A stretch of 64,000 nucleotides of DNA. Source: Bacteroidales bacterium (lineage in GTDB: Bacteria; Bacteroidota; Bacteroidia; Bacteroidales; F082). Made by a program: the position numbers and the translations under genes. Each line of letters opens with the position of its first letter. Positions within the stretch are counted from its first letter, which is position 1. Of this stretch, positions 37,322 to 45,644 are shown one piece after another. Under the pieces are notes generated by a model that had not been told where the DNA came from, ran no database searches, and saw nothing but the letters and a program-made list of their open reading frames with translations. The stretch lies in contig JAQVLA010000009.1 of assembly GCA_028704385.1 (NCBI GenBank), positions 40,848 to 104,847 of the forward strand. Reading direction: 5' to 3'.

Positions 37322-38481
37322 TTTTCATCCGGAAATTTATCAGGTTTGCTGTAAGCCGGGTTTGTAAGAAAGTTTTCGTCATGTAAAGTTGCAATAAACG
37401 CTATCAGATCAGCTTTTTCAGAAGGAGTTAATTGCACACCTCCACGAAGTACATGGTGCATTAGCGGGTCAATTTGATCAGACCATTTCACCTGGTGCGA
37501 ATAAAAATCAATCACTTCATCCAATGTGGCAAAGCGGCCGTCGTGCATATAAGGACTGCTCAGGCTGATGTTGCGCAGTGTGGGAGCTTTGTAGGCTCCC
37601 TTGTGCATCGGATCACCGGTTACCGCAAAGCGATCAAGCGGATCATTAAAAACGGTGTCTTTGCCATTGTTATAAAATAAATGCGTAGTAAACAAGGGGT
37701 TGCCAAATCCGCCATGGCAATGAAAGCAATCAGCACCTTCTTCAGTGGTGAAAAGTATAAAGCCATTCAACTCACTTTGTGTAAGTTGTTCTTCACCACG
37801 GAGATAACGATCAATCTTGGCATCGGCCGAAACAAATGTTCTCACAAATTGTGCAATGGCCCTGGCTATATTTTTAAAAGTTATTTGATCGCTTCCAAAA
37901 GCTTTGTAAAACAATTCAGGGTAGCCATCGAGCGACTGAAACAAAGCCTTCACCCTACTGGTGTCGCCAAACATTTCGTCTGGAGCCATAACAGAAAGGC
38001 TAACAATATCTTCAATCTGGCGCTGGTTGGGATTTTCATTGTTGTTGTAAAAACTTCCACTCCAGCCATAACCGCTGCTGTTCCATACCAGATTAACCAG
38101 CGACAACACCACATGATGGGTTTGTTGCCCGCTTAGGCCATGCACAAAACCGCCTTCAAATACCGGATGATCCACGCCGGGTTCAAAATTGTTTTCCTGG
38201 ATATGACAAGTGGCGCAGCTCATCAGCGAGTCGGGATGGGTGCGGCCACTCAGCCGGCCATCGTAAAACAGATAGCGCCCCAGTTCAACGCCTTCAACCG
38301 TTAGTGGATTATCCTCGGGAATATTTAATTTAGTAGGAAAAGCATACGGAATCTCCAATTCATAGGGAGTAGGCGTGTAGGCTGGTGGCGGATCAACAAT
38401 TTCTGTTTTATCAGAACAGGCCGCTAATAAGAGCAACAACCCTAAGAAGATTCCTGAAACAAGTTTATAGGTTTGATTCAT
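37318..38481 (-). CDS. Di-haem cytochrome c peroxidase, MbnH/MauG-like lipoprotein
   Basis: 387 residues with a lipobox (L-L-A-A-C-S, Cys22). Two haem-binding C-x-x-C-H motifs, C-A-T-C-H near residue 92 and C-F-H-C-H near 255, define a bacterial di-haem peroxidase. The gene starts within the stop of the MbnP-like gene (ATGA overlap). In methanotrophs MbnH is the di-haem partner that oxidises a Trp of MbnP to kynurenine; the gene pair here suggests the same type of partnership. Located in the periplasm, probably on a membrane. Confidence 0.88.
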   Translation of the reverse strand: MNQTYKLVSGIFLGLLLLLAACSDKTEIVDPPPAYTPTPYELEIPYAFPTKLNIPEDNPLTVEGVELGRYLFYDGRLSGRTHPDSLMSCATCHIQENNFEPGVDHPVFEGGFVHGLSGQQTHHVVLSLVNLVWNSSGYGWSGSFYNNNENPNQRQIEDIVSLSVMAPDEMFGDTSRVKALFQSLDGYPELFYKAFGSDQITFKNIARAIAQFVRTFVSADAKIDRYLRGEEQLTQSELNGFILFTTEEGADCFHCHGGFGNPLFTTHLFYNNGKDTVFNDPLDRFAVTGDPMHKGAYKAPTLRNISLSSPYMHDGRFATLDEVIDFYSHQVKWSDQIDPLMHHVLRGGVQLTPSEKADLIAFIATLHDENFLTNPAYSKPDKFPDEN

Positions 38482-39353
38482 TTGCCTTGCCTCAGTTCAA
38501 ACACCTGTGGTCCATTTTGGATGCCAATCTCTATCGCATCCTGTTGCTGCATGATGGCACCTCCCCATTCGTCATGGTCGTAAATTCTTTTGGCTTTGAA
38601 CCATTGATCGATGTGCATCAGCAATTCGAGAGAGGCAGTTTGATCCTGTCCTATTGCGAAAGGATAATTTAGTTCCACGGTAAAATAATTATGGATGAAA
38701 CCCATTACAGGAGGTAAAACTGAAGGTGGCTGATAGCCCGGACAATGCTCGTAACTGTCGCTTCTGCCAAAATTGTAAAGCACTTCATTGGTTTTGTTTT
38801 CGTTGTAATATTCCTGCCCGATACCCAGATGAAAATTGAAAGGCTCGGTTTTTCCCTGACGGTTTATCCATTTGCCGTTGAGTTTCATATAATGATAGCC
38901 TCCGCCCAGATAAATAGGCCAAAACATATACGATTCGGGTGGGTTCACAAAGCGATGGGATTGGTTTTCGGCCTTGTCGAAGCCAAAGGTAAACTTTACA
39001 CCTGCATATTCACCGGCAGGAAATTTTTGCCCAGTGCTGATGGTCATGCTTTCCGGGATATCCGTATCAATATAAAAAACCGATTCTTCATCCTGATTTG
39101 TAACGATATGTTCTGTTCCATCTTCGGCAACAAGTCTCACATTGGTGATAAACCATTGAATCTCGGTTACCATATAGCGGTTGCCGGCTGCGTTGGTATA
39201 AATCAGTGCGTCTGTTGTTAATTCCTCATTATCAACGAGGTGATTGATATGAAAGGCTGTTTCGCCATAACTTTCTTCGGTTGTATTGCTTTTTTGGCAA
39301 GAGCTGAAAGCAAAAAGCAGCAATACCGAAATGACAGGCATTAGCTTATTCAT
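38478..39353 (-). CDS. MbnP-like copper-binding lipoprotein
   Basis: 291 residues with a lipoprotein signal (F-A-F-S-S-C, Cys19). The MbnP fold is suggested by A-F-H-I-N-H-L-V near residue 33, I-Q-W-F-I-T-N-V-R-L (a Trp that could be the modified residue), and the F-T-F-G-F-D-K-A and Y-H-Y-M-K-L-N-G-K-W segments. MbnP family proteins bind copper in the periplasm, with a Trp converted by MbnH. The partner gene overlaps by four bases. Copper binding and the Trp assignment are inferred from the family. Confidence 0.82.
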   Translation of the reverse strand: MNKLMPVISVLLLFAFSSCQKSNTTEESYGETAFHINHLVDNEELTTDALIYTNAAGNRYMVTEIQWFITNVRLVAEDGTEHIVTNQDEESVFYIDTDIPESMTISTGQKFPAGEYAGVKFTFGFDKAENQSHRFVNPPESYMFWPIYLGGGYHYMKLNGKWINRQGKTEPFNFHLGIGQEYYNENKTNEVLYNFGRSDSYEHCPGYQPPSVLPPVMGFIHNYFTVELNYPFAIGQDQTASLELLMHIDQWFKAKRIYDHDEWGGAIMQQQDAIEIGIQNGPQVFELRQGK

Positions 39354-39390
39354 GGTGTTTGTTTTAAAATGGTTTAAAATCTGACGCCTA

Positions 39391-39398
39391 CAAAGATA
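39391..39398 (-). promoter_or_regulatory. -7 box of the MbnP/MbnH-like operon
   Basis: TATCTTTG on the minus strand matches TAnnTTTG, 37 bases upstream of the MbnP-like start codon. Confidence 0.5.
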
Positions 39399-39493
39399 AC
39401 AGAGCTGCCTTAGATTGTAAAGAAAAACTGATAATTTAGATTGGGTTTTAAATAAGCAGATGAGGTTTCTGAGTTTTGAGGAAAAAATATAAC

Positions 39494-39574
39494 AATAAAC
39501 CTATAGCCCACCTGATTTAAAAAACACTTCTCATCAAACTACACACTTGTTTCCTCGCTTAGTGTCACCATATT
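39494..39574. repeat. Linker repeat type 2, copy a
   Basis: About 81 bases nearly identical to 41088-41167, starting AATAAACC and ending CCATATTG. It precedes core unit 1. A sequence resembling the core's 3' tail lies just upstream, hinting that a further unit once stood to the left. Confidence 0.75.
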
Positions 39575-39716
39575 GCCCCCAAACTCCCATAAATGGGGGC
39601 TTAAAGATCCTGCTTAACCAAACGATTAAGGTTTTTATTACCAAAAATTCAAAACTATCACTTCAAATACTACCGGGCTGGAGCCCCCAATTTTTTGGGG
39701 TGGGGGTAAAAACGAC
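39575..39716 (+). repeat. Core repeat unit 1 (hairpin-ended, ~142 bp)
   Basis: Begins GCCCCCAAACTCCCATAAAT then GGGGGC and ends in a GCCCCCAA...GGGGTGGGGG block followed by AAAAACGAC. The two ends are each hairpin-forming and roughly complementary to each other, so the unit has MITE-like terminal inverted repeats of about 25 bp. The middle is AT-rich and shared among all copies. Confidence 0.85.
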
Positions 39717-39802
39717 GTTAAACCCACAACATATTGATCTAAAAATAATTCTAATTCATCTTAAAGGACGACTCGTATTTTTTCGCTTGGCGTTGCTTTA
39801 TT
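39717..39802. repeat. Linker repeat type 1, copy a
   Basis: About 86 bases (GTTAAACCCACAACATATTG ... GCTTTATT), repeated at 39948-40033 and 40856-40942 between core units. Confidence 0.75.
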
Positions 39803-39947
39803 GCCCCCAAACTCCCATAAATGGGGGCTTAAAGATCCTGCTTAACCAAACTATTAAGGTTTTCTTATTTCCAAAAAAAACAAAACTATCACTTCAAATA
39901 TCACTGGGCTGGAGCGCCCAATTTTTTGGGGTGGGGGTAAAAACGAC
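39803..39947 (+). repeat. Core repeat unit 2
   Basis: Same layout as unit 1 with a few substitutions, such as GGAGCGCCC in the right-hand block, which weakens that hairpin. Confidence 0.85.
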
Positions 39948-40033
39948 GTTAAACCCACAACATATTGATCTAAAAATAATTCTAATTCATCTTAAAGGAC
40001 GACTCGTATTTTTTCGCTTAAAGTTGCTTCGTT
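39948..40033. repeat. Linker repeat type 1, copy b
   Basis: Nearly identical to 39717-39802 over its first ~70 bases, diverging slightly next to unit 3. Confidence 0.75.
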
Positions 40034-40179
40034 GCCCCCAACCCCCCCCCATAAATGGGGGCTTTAAGAACCTACTTAATCAAACAATCAATGTTTTTGT
40101 TTCCAAAAAAAACAAAACATCAATTCAAATATCACCGGGCTGGAGCCCCCAATTTGGGGGGGGTGGGGGCAAAAACGAC
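40034..40179 (+). repeat. Core repeat unit 3
   Basis: The most diverged of the left three copies. Its ends have grown into longer C and G runs (C9 near 40042 and G8 near 40156), giving strong hairpin or G-quadruplex potential. The endonuclease gene begins 83 bases later. Confidence 0.85.
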
Positions 40180-40262
40180 AATCACACAAAAGAACTATCT
40201 TCAAATCAAATCACTACTTTTATTAAGATTTTCATATTTTCGAAAAGTTAAATTTCATAAAG

Positions 40263-40685
40263 ATGAAATATGCGGAAATAAAAGCAATTGTCCAGCGCTT
40301 AAGAAACAACTTAACATCAGAAGAAAAAATCCTCTGGAATAAATTGCGAAACAGGCAACTACTTGGCCGTAAGTTTGTGCGACAAACAGCCTATATTTAT
40401 GAAAAAAGCGATAAGGGCGATTATTACTTTTTTGTGCCTGATTTTTATTGCAGGGAAGAAAAACTTGTTATTGAGCTTGACGGCAAAATCCATGAATATC
40501 AAAAAGAACGAGATTACAGGAGGGATGAAATACTCAAACAAAATGGACTTAAAGTCTTACGTTTTAAAAATGAAGAAATTGCACAAATAGATACGATTCT
40601 TGAGCGCATAAAAGCTGAATTCTCTGATCAGGAAATGCGGTTTAGAAACGTAAAAGAGAAAAAAATGGATTATAATCCTGAATGA
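40263..40685 (+). CDS. DUF559 endonuclease-domain protein (Vsr-like)
   Basis: 140 residues. The N-terminal helix (R-L-R-N-N-L-T-S-E-E-K-I-L-W-N-K-L-R) and the core F-V-P-D-F-Y-C...L-V-I-E-L-D-G-K-I-H are diagnostic of DUF559, a PD-(D/E)XK nuclease related to the Vsr mismatch endonuclease; the Asp of P-D-F and the Glu/Asp of E-L-D-G are the likely metal ligands. No role is established for the family. The gene sits inside an array of six hairpin-ended repeats, three on each side, which it probably shares a history with. No methylase, TA or transposase gene accompanies it. The last ten residues run toward unit 4. Confidence 0.88.
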   Translation: MKYAEIKAIVQRLRNNLTSEEKILWNKLRNRQLLGRKFVRQTAYIYEKSDKGDYYFFVPDFYCREEKLVIELDGKIHEYQKERDYRRDEILKQNGLKVLRFKNEEIAQIDTILERIKAEFSDQEMRFRNVKEKKMDYNPE

Positions 40686-40712
40686 ATTTTCTTCGTTCAG
40701 CATCGTCATATA

Positions 40713-40855
40713 ACCCCCAAACTCCCATAAATGGGGGCTTTCGGATCCTGCTTAACCAAACTATAAAGGTTTTTTTATTTCCCAAAATCAAAACTATCAC
40801 TTCAAATATCACCGGGCTGGAGCCCCCAATTTTAGGGGTTGGGGTAAAAAACGAC
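40713..40855 (+). repeat. Core repeat unit 4
   Basis: First copy downstream of the nuclease gene, 27 bases after its stop, in the same orientation as units 1-3. Its upstream flank is unique rather than a type 1 or 2 linker. Confidence 0.85.
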
Positions 40856-40942
40856 ATTAAACTCACGACGTACCTGATCTAAAAATAATTCTAATTCATC
40901 TTAAAGGACGACTCGTATTTTTTTGCTTGGCGTTGCTTTATT
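40856..40942. repeat. Linker repeat type 1, copy c
   Basis: Shares the AAAAATAATTCTAATTCATC and GACGACTCGTATTTTTT-like blocks with the other type 1 linkers. Confidence 0.75.
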
Positions 40943-41087
40943 GCCCCCAAACCCCCATAAATGGGGGCTTAAAGATCCTGCTTAACCAAACGATTGAGGT
41001 TTTTTTATTTCTAAAAAATCAAAACTATCACTTCAAATACTACCGGGCTGGAGCCCCCAATTTTGGGGGTTGGGGGCAAAATACGAC
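40943..41087 (+). repeat. Core repeat unit 5
   Basis: Well-conserved copy with both GC-rich ends intact. Confidence 0.85.
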
Positions 41088-41167
41088 AATAAACCGATAG
41101 CCCACCTGATTAAAAAACACTTCTCATCAAACTACACACTTGTTTCCTCGCTTAGTGTCGCCATATT
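41088..41167. repeat. Linker repeat type 2, copy b
   Basis: Differs from 39494-39574 at only a few positions, so the outermost units on both sides of the array carry the same linker. Confidence 0.75.
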
Positions 41168-41306
41168 GCCCCCAAACCCCCATAAATGGGGCTTAAAGAT
41201 CCTGCTTAACCAAGCGATTGAGGTTTTTTATTTCCAAAAAATCAGAACAATCACTTCAAATATCACCGGGCTGGAGCCTCCAATTTTAGGGGTTGGGGGA
41301 AAAAAC
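41168..41306 (+). repeat. Core repeat unit 6
   Basis: Last copy; its right-hand block is decayed (GGAGCCTCCAATTTTAGGGG) and the linker sequence stops after it. Confidence 0.85.
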
Positions 41307-41475
41307 ATTACGCATTTTTACAATTACAATAACTATTCTACCGAATTAGACCCTATGTGAATATTTTAAAAATAACTATTTGATTTATGAAAGTTATTTC
41401 TTTATAAAAACGCCATTAATGAACTAATCTTCATTAAGAACATTTCATTCCCCGGCGACCTTCCTTTAGATTAAT

Positions 41476-41483
41476 TACTTTTG
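41476..41483 (+). promoter_or_regulatory. -7 box of the DUF2027-Smr gene
   Basis: TACTTTTG matches TAnnTTTG 17 bases before the ATG. Confidence 0.5.
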
Positions 41484-41500
41484 CACCAGAAAATCAACTT

Positions 41501-42586
41501 ATGGAAAAATTTAAGAGTGGCGATAAAGTAAAATTCCTGAACGAGAAAGGTGGTGGAACTGTTGTAAGGCTTATCGACAGCAGGATGGCTTTGGTTTCGA
41601 TTGAGGATGGCTTCGAAATTCCGGTTTTGATGAGTGATCTGGTACTTGATCCTGCCAGTGCCGAAGCTCGTGTGAAACAAGCAACAGAGGTGATTCGTGA
41701 GGAAGTGTTGCGACAGGAGCAGCAACATGCCGAGGAAGCTGATGCTGCCCGAAAATCGGGTTTGAGGCGTTTTGCTAAAAATCCGGAGCCGGAAGGCGTT
41801 TACCTGGCTTTTGTGCCACACGAACAGCAATGGGTTTTGACAGGATTGCTCGACTTGATCCTGATTAATCACACCAATACCGAGATGCTTTATAGTTTCA
41901 CGCTGTCATCCGACGAGGGCTTCGAAAATGTGGATTATGGTCAGGTGGAGGCTTTTTCGAAAGTGGTGATAGAGACCATTTCGCGGGAGGATTTGAGCTA
42001 TTGGACTTCCGGAATTGTGCAGGCCTTGTTTATTGAAGATGTGAGCAAACGACCACTCATTCCGCTTCATGCACCTTTTCAGGTGAAAGCTAATCGCTTT
42101 TTTAAGGAGGGCAGTTATGTGAGTTCGGCTGTGCTGGGCGAAAAGGCAATTATGGTCAGCCTCGAACTGCTTACTTCTTTGCGGATGGATCAACAACAGG
42201 AGCAGCAATTTCAGAAAGAAGGACGTTTAGCGGAAACTTCGGTGGTGAACAAGCCATTGGCCGAAAAACCGCTGATCGACAAACACAGAACCAATCCCGG
42301 CGAGGCAGTTGTTGACCTTCATATCGCCGAATTACTGGAGAATATTGCCGGGCTGAGCAGCAAGGATATGCTCAGGATACAGCTGGATTATTTTCATAAA
42401 ACCCTCGAAAGTGCGATGGTGAACGAATACGACAAAGTCACTTTTATTCATGGTGTAGGTAATGGGGTGCTCAAAAATGCCATCATCAATGCGTTGGAAG
42501 AGTATGAAGGAACACAAAACCGCATGGCATCCATGAGTAAGTTTGGCGTGGGAGCCATTGATGTATTGATTCGCGATAAGGAATGA
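41501..42586 (+). CDS. DUF2027 and Smr-domain protein
   Basis: 361 residues. The N-terminus (about 1-50) is a small beta-barrel like that of MutS2/KOW-type modules (F-K-S-G-D-K-V-K-F-L-N-E-K-G-G-G-T-V), followed by DUF2027 (about 85-240) and a C-terminal Smr domain (about 270-355) with V-D-L-H-I near 272 and the nuclease-family motif H-G-V-G-N-G-V-L-K near 316. Smr domains bind or nick branched DNA or RNA; this Bacteroidota-specific architecture has no assigned role. The antiporter gene starts 11 bases later. Confidence 0.88.
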   Translation: MEKFKSGDKVKFLNEKGGGTVVRLIDSRMALVSIEDGFEIPVLMSDLVLDPASAEARVKQATEVIREEVLRQEQQHAEEADAARKSGLRRFAKNPEPEGVYLAFVPHEQQWVLTGLLDLILINHTNTEMLYSFTLSSDEGFENVDYGQVEAFSKVVIETISREDLSYWTSGIVQALFIEDVSKRPLIPLHAPFQVKANRFFKEGSYVSSAVLGEKAIMVSLELLTSLRMDQQQEQQFQKEGRLAETSVVNKPLAEKPLIDKHRTNPGEAVVDLHIAELLENIAGLSSKDMLRIQLDYFHKTLESAMVNEYDKVTFIHGVGNGVLKNAIINALEEYEGTQNRMASMSKFGVGAIDVLIRDKE

Positions 42587-42597
42587 AATAATTCACA

Positions 42598-44616
42598 ATG
42601 ACGGAGCATAGCCCTTTTAAACTGCCTGTTGAAGATCCGGTATTGATTTTTGCCGTGGTACTTTCAGCGATCATGGTGATACCGGTTTTGTTTCGCCGCA
42701 CGAACGTCCCGCCGATCGTTGGAATGATCATTTTTGGTATTCTGATTGGCCCGCACGCCCTGCATGTGCTGAATCAGGGGAGGGTAATGGAGCTGTTTGG
42801 GAAGGTGGGCCTGCTGTATATCATGTTCCTGGCTGGTCTTGAGATAGAGTTTATTGAGTTCAGAAAAAACAGTCGGGCAAGTGTCTTTTTTGGAATTATG
42901 AGTTTTCTATTACCTTTTCTATTGGGATATTTGGCTTCCTCCATTTTACTTGATTTTAATCTTGTACCGGCAGCTCTAATTGGAATTTTACTGGCTTCTA
43001 ATACCCTGATAGCTTTTCCGGTTGTAAGTTCGCTGGGCATCACCAAAACGTCGGCCGTTACTACAGCTGTTAGCGGAACTGTAATTGCGGATACGCTGGT
43101 TTTGATATTACTTGCTTTTCTGGTTACCGTCCTGAAAGGGGATGGCAATGGATTCATCACTTTTGTGATTAGTTTTTCGGTATTCTCTTTTGCCATCTTT
43201 TTTGTGCTGCCCAGGATCAGTACCTGGTTTTTCAGGAATGTGGCACTTGATGGGGCTACACAGTTTCTTTATGTCTTTACGATGCTTTTTGTTTCGGCTT
43301 TTACTGCCGAACTTGCAGGTGCCGAGCCCATTATCGGTGCGTTTTTTGCCGGGCTTGCACTCAACAGACTGATCCCAAATAGTTCAACATTGATGAATCG
43401 GATTGATTTTGTTGGCAACACGCTGTTCATTCCTTTCTTCCTGATAAGTGTCGGTATGCTGATTCGGCTTGATATGTTAGGAGCAGGCATGTGGCCTTTG
43501 ATTTATGCAGCCGTGCTGATTGTGCTTGGAATAGGAGGGAAGTGGCTGGCAGCTTTTGTGTTGCGTTTATTTTTCAAGCAATCAACCAATGAGTTTCAAA
43601 CCATCTTCGGGCTTTCAACGGCCAGGGCAGCTGCTACGCTGGCGGTTGCGCTTATTGGTATGCGTTATGGGGTGATCTCGGAGGACCTGTTTAATGCCAC
43701 GATTTTTCTGATTATGTTCACTTCATTGTTTAGCTCATGGCATACCAACAAATATGGTCGGCGGTTGGCCATCGAAGAGAAGCAGAAAGAACCCGATGAA
43801 GTGGCGCCGCTCAGTCAGCGGATTTTAGTGCCAATCGCTAATCCGGCAACTGTGAAGCGGCTGATCGATCTGGCCATCATGATTCACAATCCAAAAGCCA
43901 ATGAACCGATCTATTCGCTGGCCGTAGTAAAAGACGATCATGAAGCCCGCAAACAACTCACTGCCATACGCCCTATCATGGAAGAAGTGAAAGCCCATGC
44001 TGCTGCCTCTGGTGTTGTGATGCAAGGTCTTAACCGCCTGGATGCCAATATCTCTGAGGCAATCGTGAAAACCAGCCTCGAACTGAATGCCTCTACACTG
44101 ATCCTGGGTTGGAGTGGTCGCGATGCTGATTTGAGTCGTATTTTTGGTTATATGTTCGAAGCAATTCTCAAAGCTACTTATAATCAGGTTATTATAAGTA
44201 ACCTGCCCAAGCCGCTCGAAACAACCGAACTCTTGCTGATTTTAGTTCCACCCAATGCCACCTTAGAATATGGCATTGATCGCTGGGTGACTGCACTTTC
44301 GCTTTTGATGCGCGAAATGACCGCCAGCATAGAGTTTTATGCAGATGAAGAGGATCGTATCAAACTGATAAAGCTTTTCAAGAAAAGAGGCATCAGCTTA
44401 AAAGATACCGGAAAAAACTATGATCCGGATGCATATTTTGCCCGTCAGGACGATAACAAGCAAGAACTTTTTGTGATGATCAATGCCCGCAAGTTTGGTG
44501 TTTCATATGATTTAAGACACTGGAATTTAACCTACAAAGTGCCACAGTTACTCCCGGATCAGAATGTATTGATGATCTATCCCGAGCAGGCTGAGGTGCA
44601 GGTTCAGGTGGGATAG
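42598..44616 (+). CDS. Cation:proton antiporter (CPA2) with USP-like C-terminal domains
   Basis: 672 residues. Twelve to thirteen membrane helices (about 1-390) of the KefB/CPA2 type include G-x-x-L-G-P-H near residue 45, the F-L-A-G-L-E segment near 78 and the paired acidic positions of the transport core near 160-240. The cytosolic half (about 400-670) resembles two universal-stress-protein domains, with the nucleotide-binding-like G-W-S-G-R near 505. It probably exchanges Na+ or K+ for H+, under control by the USP domains. Likely cotranscribed with DUF2027-Smr. Confidence 0.9.
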   Translation: MTEHSPFKLPVEDPVLIFAVVLSAIMVIPVLFRRTNVPPIVGMIIFGILIGPHALHVLNQGRVMELFGKVGLLYIMFLAGLEIEFIEFRKNSRASVFFGIMSFLLPFLLGYLASSILLDFNLVPAALIGILLASNTLIAFPVVSSLGITKTSAVTTAVSGTVIADTLVLILLAFLVTVLKGDGNGFITFVISFSVFSFAIFFVLPRISTWFFRNVALDGATQFLYVFTMLFVSAFTAELAGAEPIIGAFFAGLALNRLIPNSSTLMNRIDFVGNTLFIPFFLISVGMLIRLDMLGAGMWPLIYAAVLIVLGIGGKWLAAFVLRLFFKQSTNEFQTIFGLSTARAAATLAVALIGMRYGVISEDLFNATIFLIMFTSLFSSWHTNKYGRRLAIEEKQKEPDEVAPLSQRILVPIANPATVKRLIDLAIMIHNPKANEPIYSLAVVKDDHEARKQLTAIRPIMEEVKAHAAASGVVMQGLNRLDANISEAIVKTSLELNASTLILGWSGRDADLSRIFGYMFEAILKATYNQVIISNLPKPLETTELLLILVPPNATLEYGIDRWVTALSLLMREMTASIEFYADEEDRIKLIKLFKKRGISLKDTGKNYDPDAYFARQDDNKQELFVMINARKFGVSYDLRHWNLTYKVPQLLPDQNVLMIYPEQAEVQVQVG

Positions 44617-44625
44617 CTTAGTCAG

Positions 44626-44654
44626 TCAGGGTGTGACTTCAAGTCGCACCCTGA
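44626..44654. terminator. Bidirectional hairpin terminator
   Basis: 13-bp arms (TCAGGGTGTGACT and AGTCGCACCCTGA, one G-T pair) with a 3-base loop, between the convergent antiporter and T9SS genes. There is no long T run on either side, so efficiency is uncertain. Confidence 0.5.
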
Positions 44655-44666
44655 TTGACAACCCGC

Positions 44667-45602
44667 TTACCGCACCACCAGCTTCTCCACATCCCACTGT
44701 TGTCCATCCCATACCCGAACCAGATACAAGCCTTTGGGCAGATGCCCCACATCAATCTTATGAAAATGACTGCCTGGCTTTGCTTTATGCAGTAGCCTGC
44801 CCGATGAGCTGTACAGCTCAATCCGCGCTTGTGCGAGTGGTGTGTTTTCGGCTAGTTGCAGCCAGAGCTCTGTGGTGGCGGGGTTGGGGTGGATTATTAG
44901 CCCGGTGGTTTCGTGCAGTTCCTCTGTAGATACAATAAATTGGCATGGTGTTTCGCGGCAGTAGTATTCCAGAAATGTTGAGTTTACATAGCGGTTGTTT
45001 CCGGATTTTAATGGCGCGAACATGACTTCAAACAAACCGTAATCTGATCCAATACCTTCATAGTAAGAGCCAACAAAAGTTTCGTAGGCCCTGGTTTCAA
45101 GTCCCGAATGCATTATAGTCGAAATGGCAGTAATTTCTATGTCGCCAAATATATCGGAGCCTGGCATCGCACAAAACGAGGCAGTGTCGCCAACCGAGAG
45201 TGAGAAGTCGAATATAAGGCTTTCTTCGCCTATGGGGCAGAATGAAATAGCTGACATTTGTTCAGCAAGCAGAATAGAATAAACCTTTCTTTCTCCACTG
45301 TCCTCGCGTAGCAAGCCAACCAACTCAAATTCCGTTGCCGGAACAAAAGGTGGCAAAAACGACTCATTCAATTCCAGTTCGCGCCGGTAAACCTTCAGGT
45401 AAGGCAGTTCCTCCACCAAAGTATCGCCATTGGCATGATATTCCCATAGCGCATCCAGTGGCGGTGGAGTTTCCATAATATCATAGCTAACTATCCAATG
45501 TGCCCCATCAACAGCAAGTGGCACATAATCCTGCGCCTTGGTCTGGGTGCCAAAGCTCAGCAAAAGAGTAACGATTAATAATAAAATAGTATTTGTTTTC
45601 AT
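44667..45602 (-). CDS. T9SS type A sorting-domain protein
   Basis: 311 residues with a signal peptide ending T-K-A-Q and a C-terminal type IX sorting domain (about 230-311): I-I-H-P-N-P-A-T-T-E-L-W near residue 232, G-R-L-L-H-K, L-P-K-G-L-Y-L-V-R-V and a basic end V-E-K-L-V-V-R. The cargo part is beta-rich and unrecognised. Probably exported by Sec, then by T9SS to the cell surface. Its sorting domain is nearly the same at DNA level as that of the next gene. Last gene of a minus-strand run starting at 48610. Confidence 0.85.
   Translation of the reverse strand: MKTNTILLLIVTLLLSFGTQTKAQDYVPLAVDGAHWIVSYDIMETPPPLDALWEYHANGDTLVEELPYLKVYRRELELNESFLPPFVPATEFELVGLLREDSGERKVYSILLAEQMSAISFCPIGEESLIFDFSLSVGDTASFCAMPGSDIFGDIEITAISTIMHSGLETRAYETFVGSYYEGIGSDYGLFEVMFAPLKSGNNRYVNSTFLEYYCRETPCQFIVSTEELHETTGLIIHPNPATTELWLQLAENTPLAQARIELYSSSGRLLHKAKPGSHFHKIDVGHLPKGLYLVRVWDGQQWDVEKLVVR
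44731..44865 (-). repeat. Duplicated sorting-domain segment, copy 1
   Basis: 135 bases about 90% identical, with no length change, to 45709-45843 in the neighbouring T9SS gene. The identity drops outside these bounds. Confidence 0.75.
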
Positions 45603-45644
45603 TTGAATAAATTTTAATTGTTAACAATAGTTATCCTATCCGAT

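Noticed and set aside
39547..40251. 234-codon + strand frame in the repeat array
   Set aside because: It reads straight through three repeat units and their linkers; its apparent internal repeats are only the translated DNA repeat. No start or coding bias independent of the repeat.
39494..41306. CRISPR array
   Set aside because: Units are ~142 bp, the 'spacers' are themselves repeated, and no cas genes are nearby.
40642..41360. Other frames in the right half of the array (40642-40866 minus, 40682-40882 plus, 41070-41360 plus)
   Set aside because: All are translations of units 4-6 with the same P-P-x-K-I-G-G-S or C-x-x-T-P-I-N-G-G pattern seen in the left half.
44626..44654. Riboswitch at the antiporter 3' end
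   Set aside because: The hairpin lies after the gene between convergent stops and has no aptamer-like structure.
44633..44929. 98-codon + strand frame over the end of the T9SS gene
   Set aside because: Antisense shadow of the sorting domain; a similar antisense frame appears at 45662-45886 because the two sorting domains share DNA.
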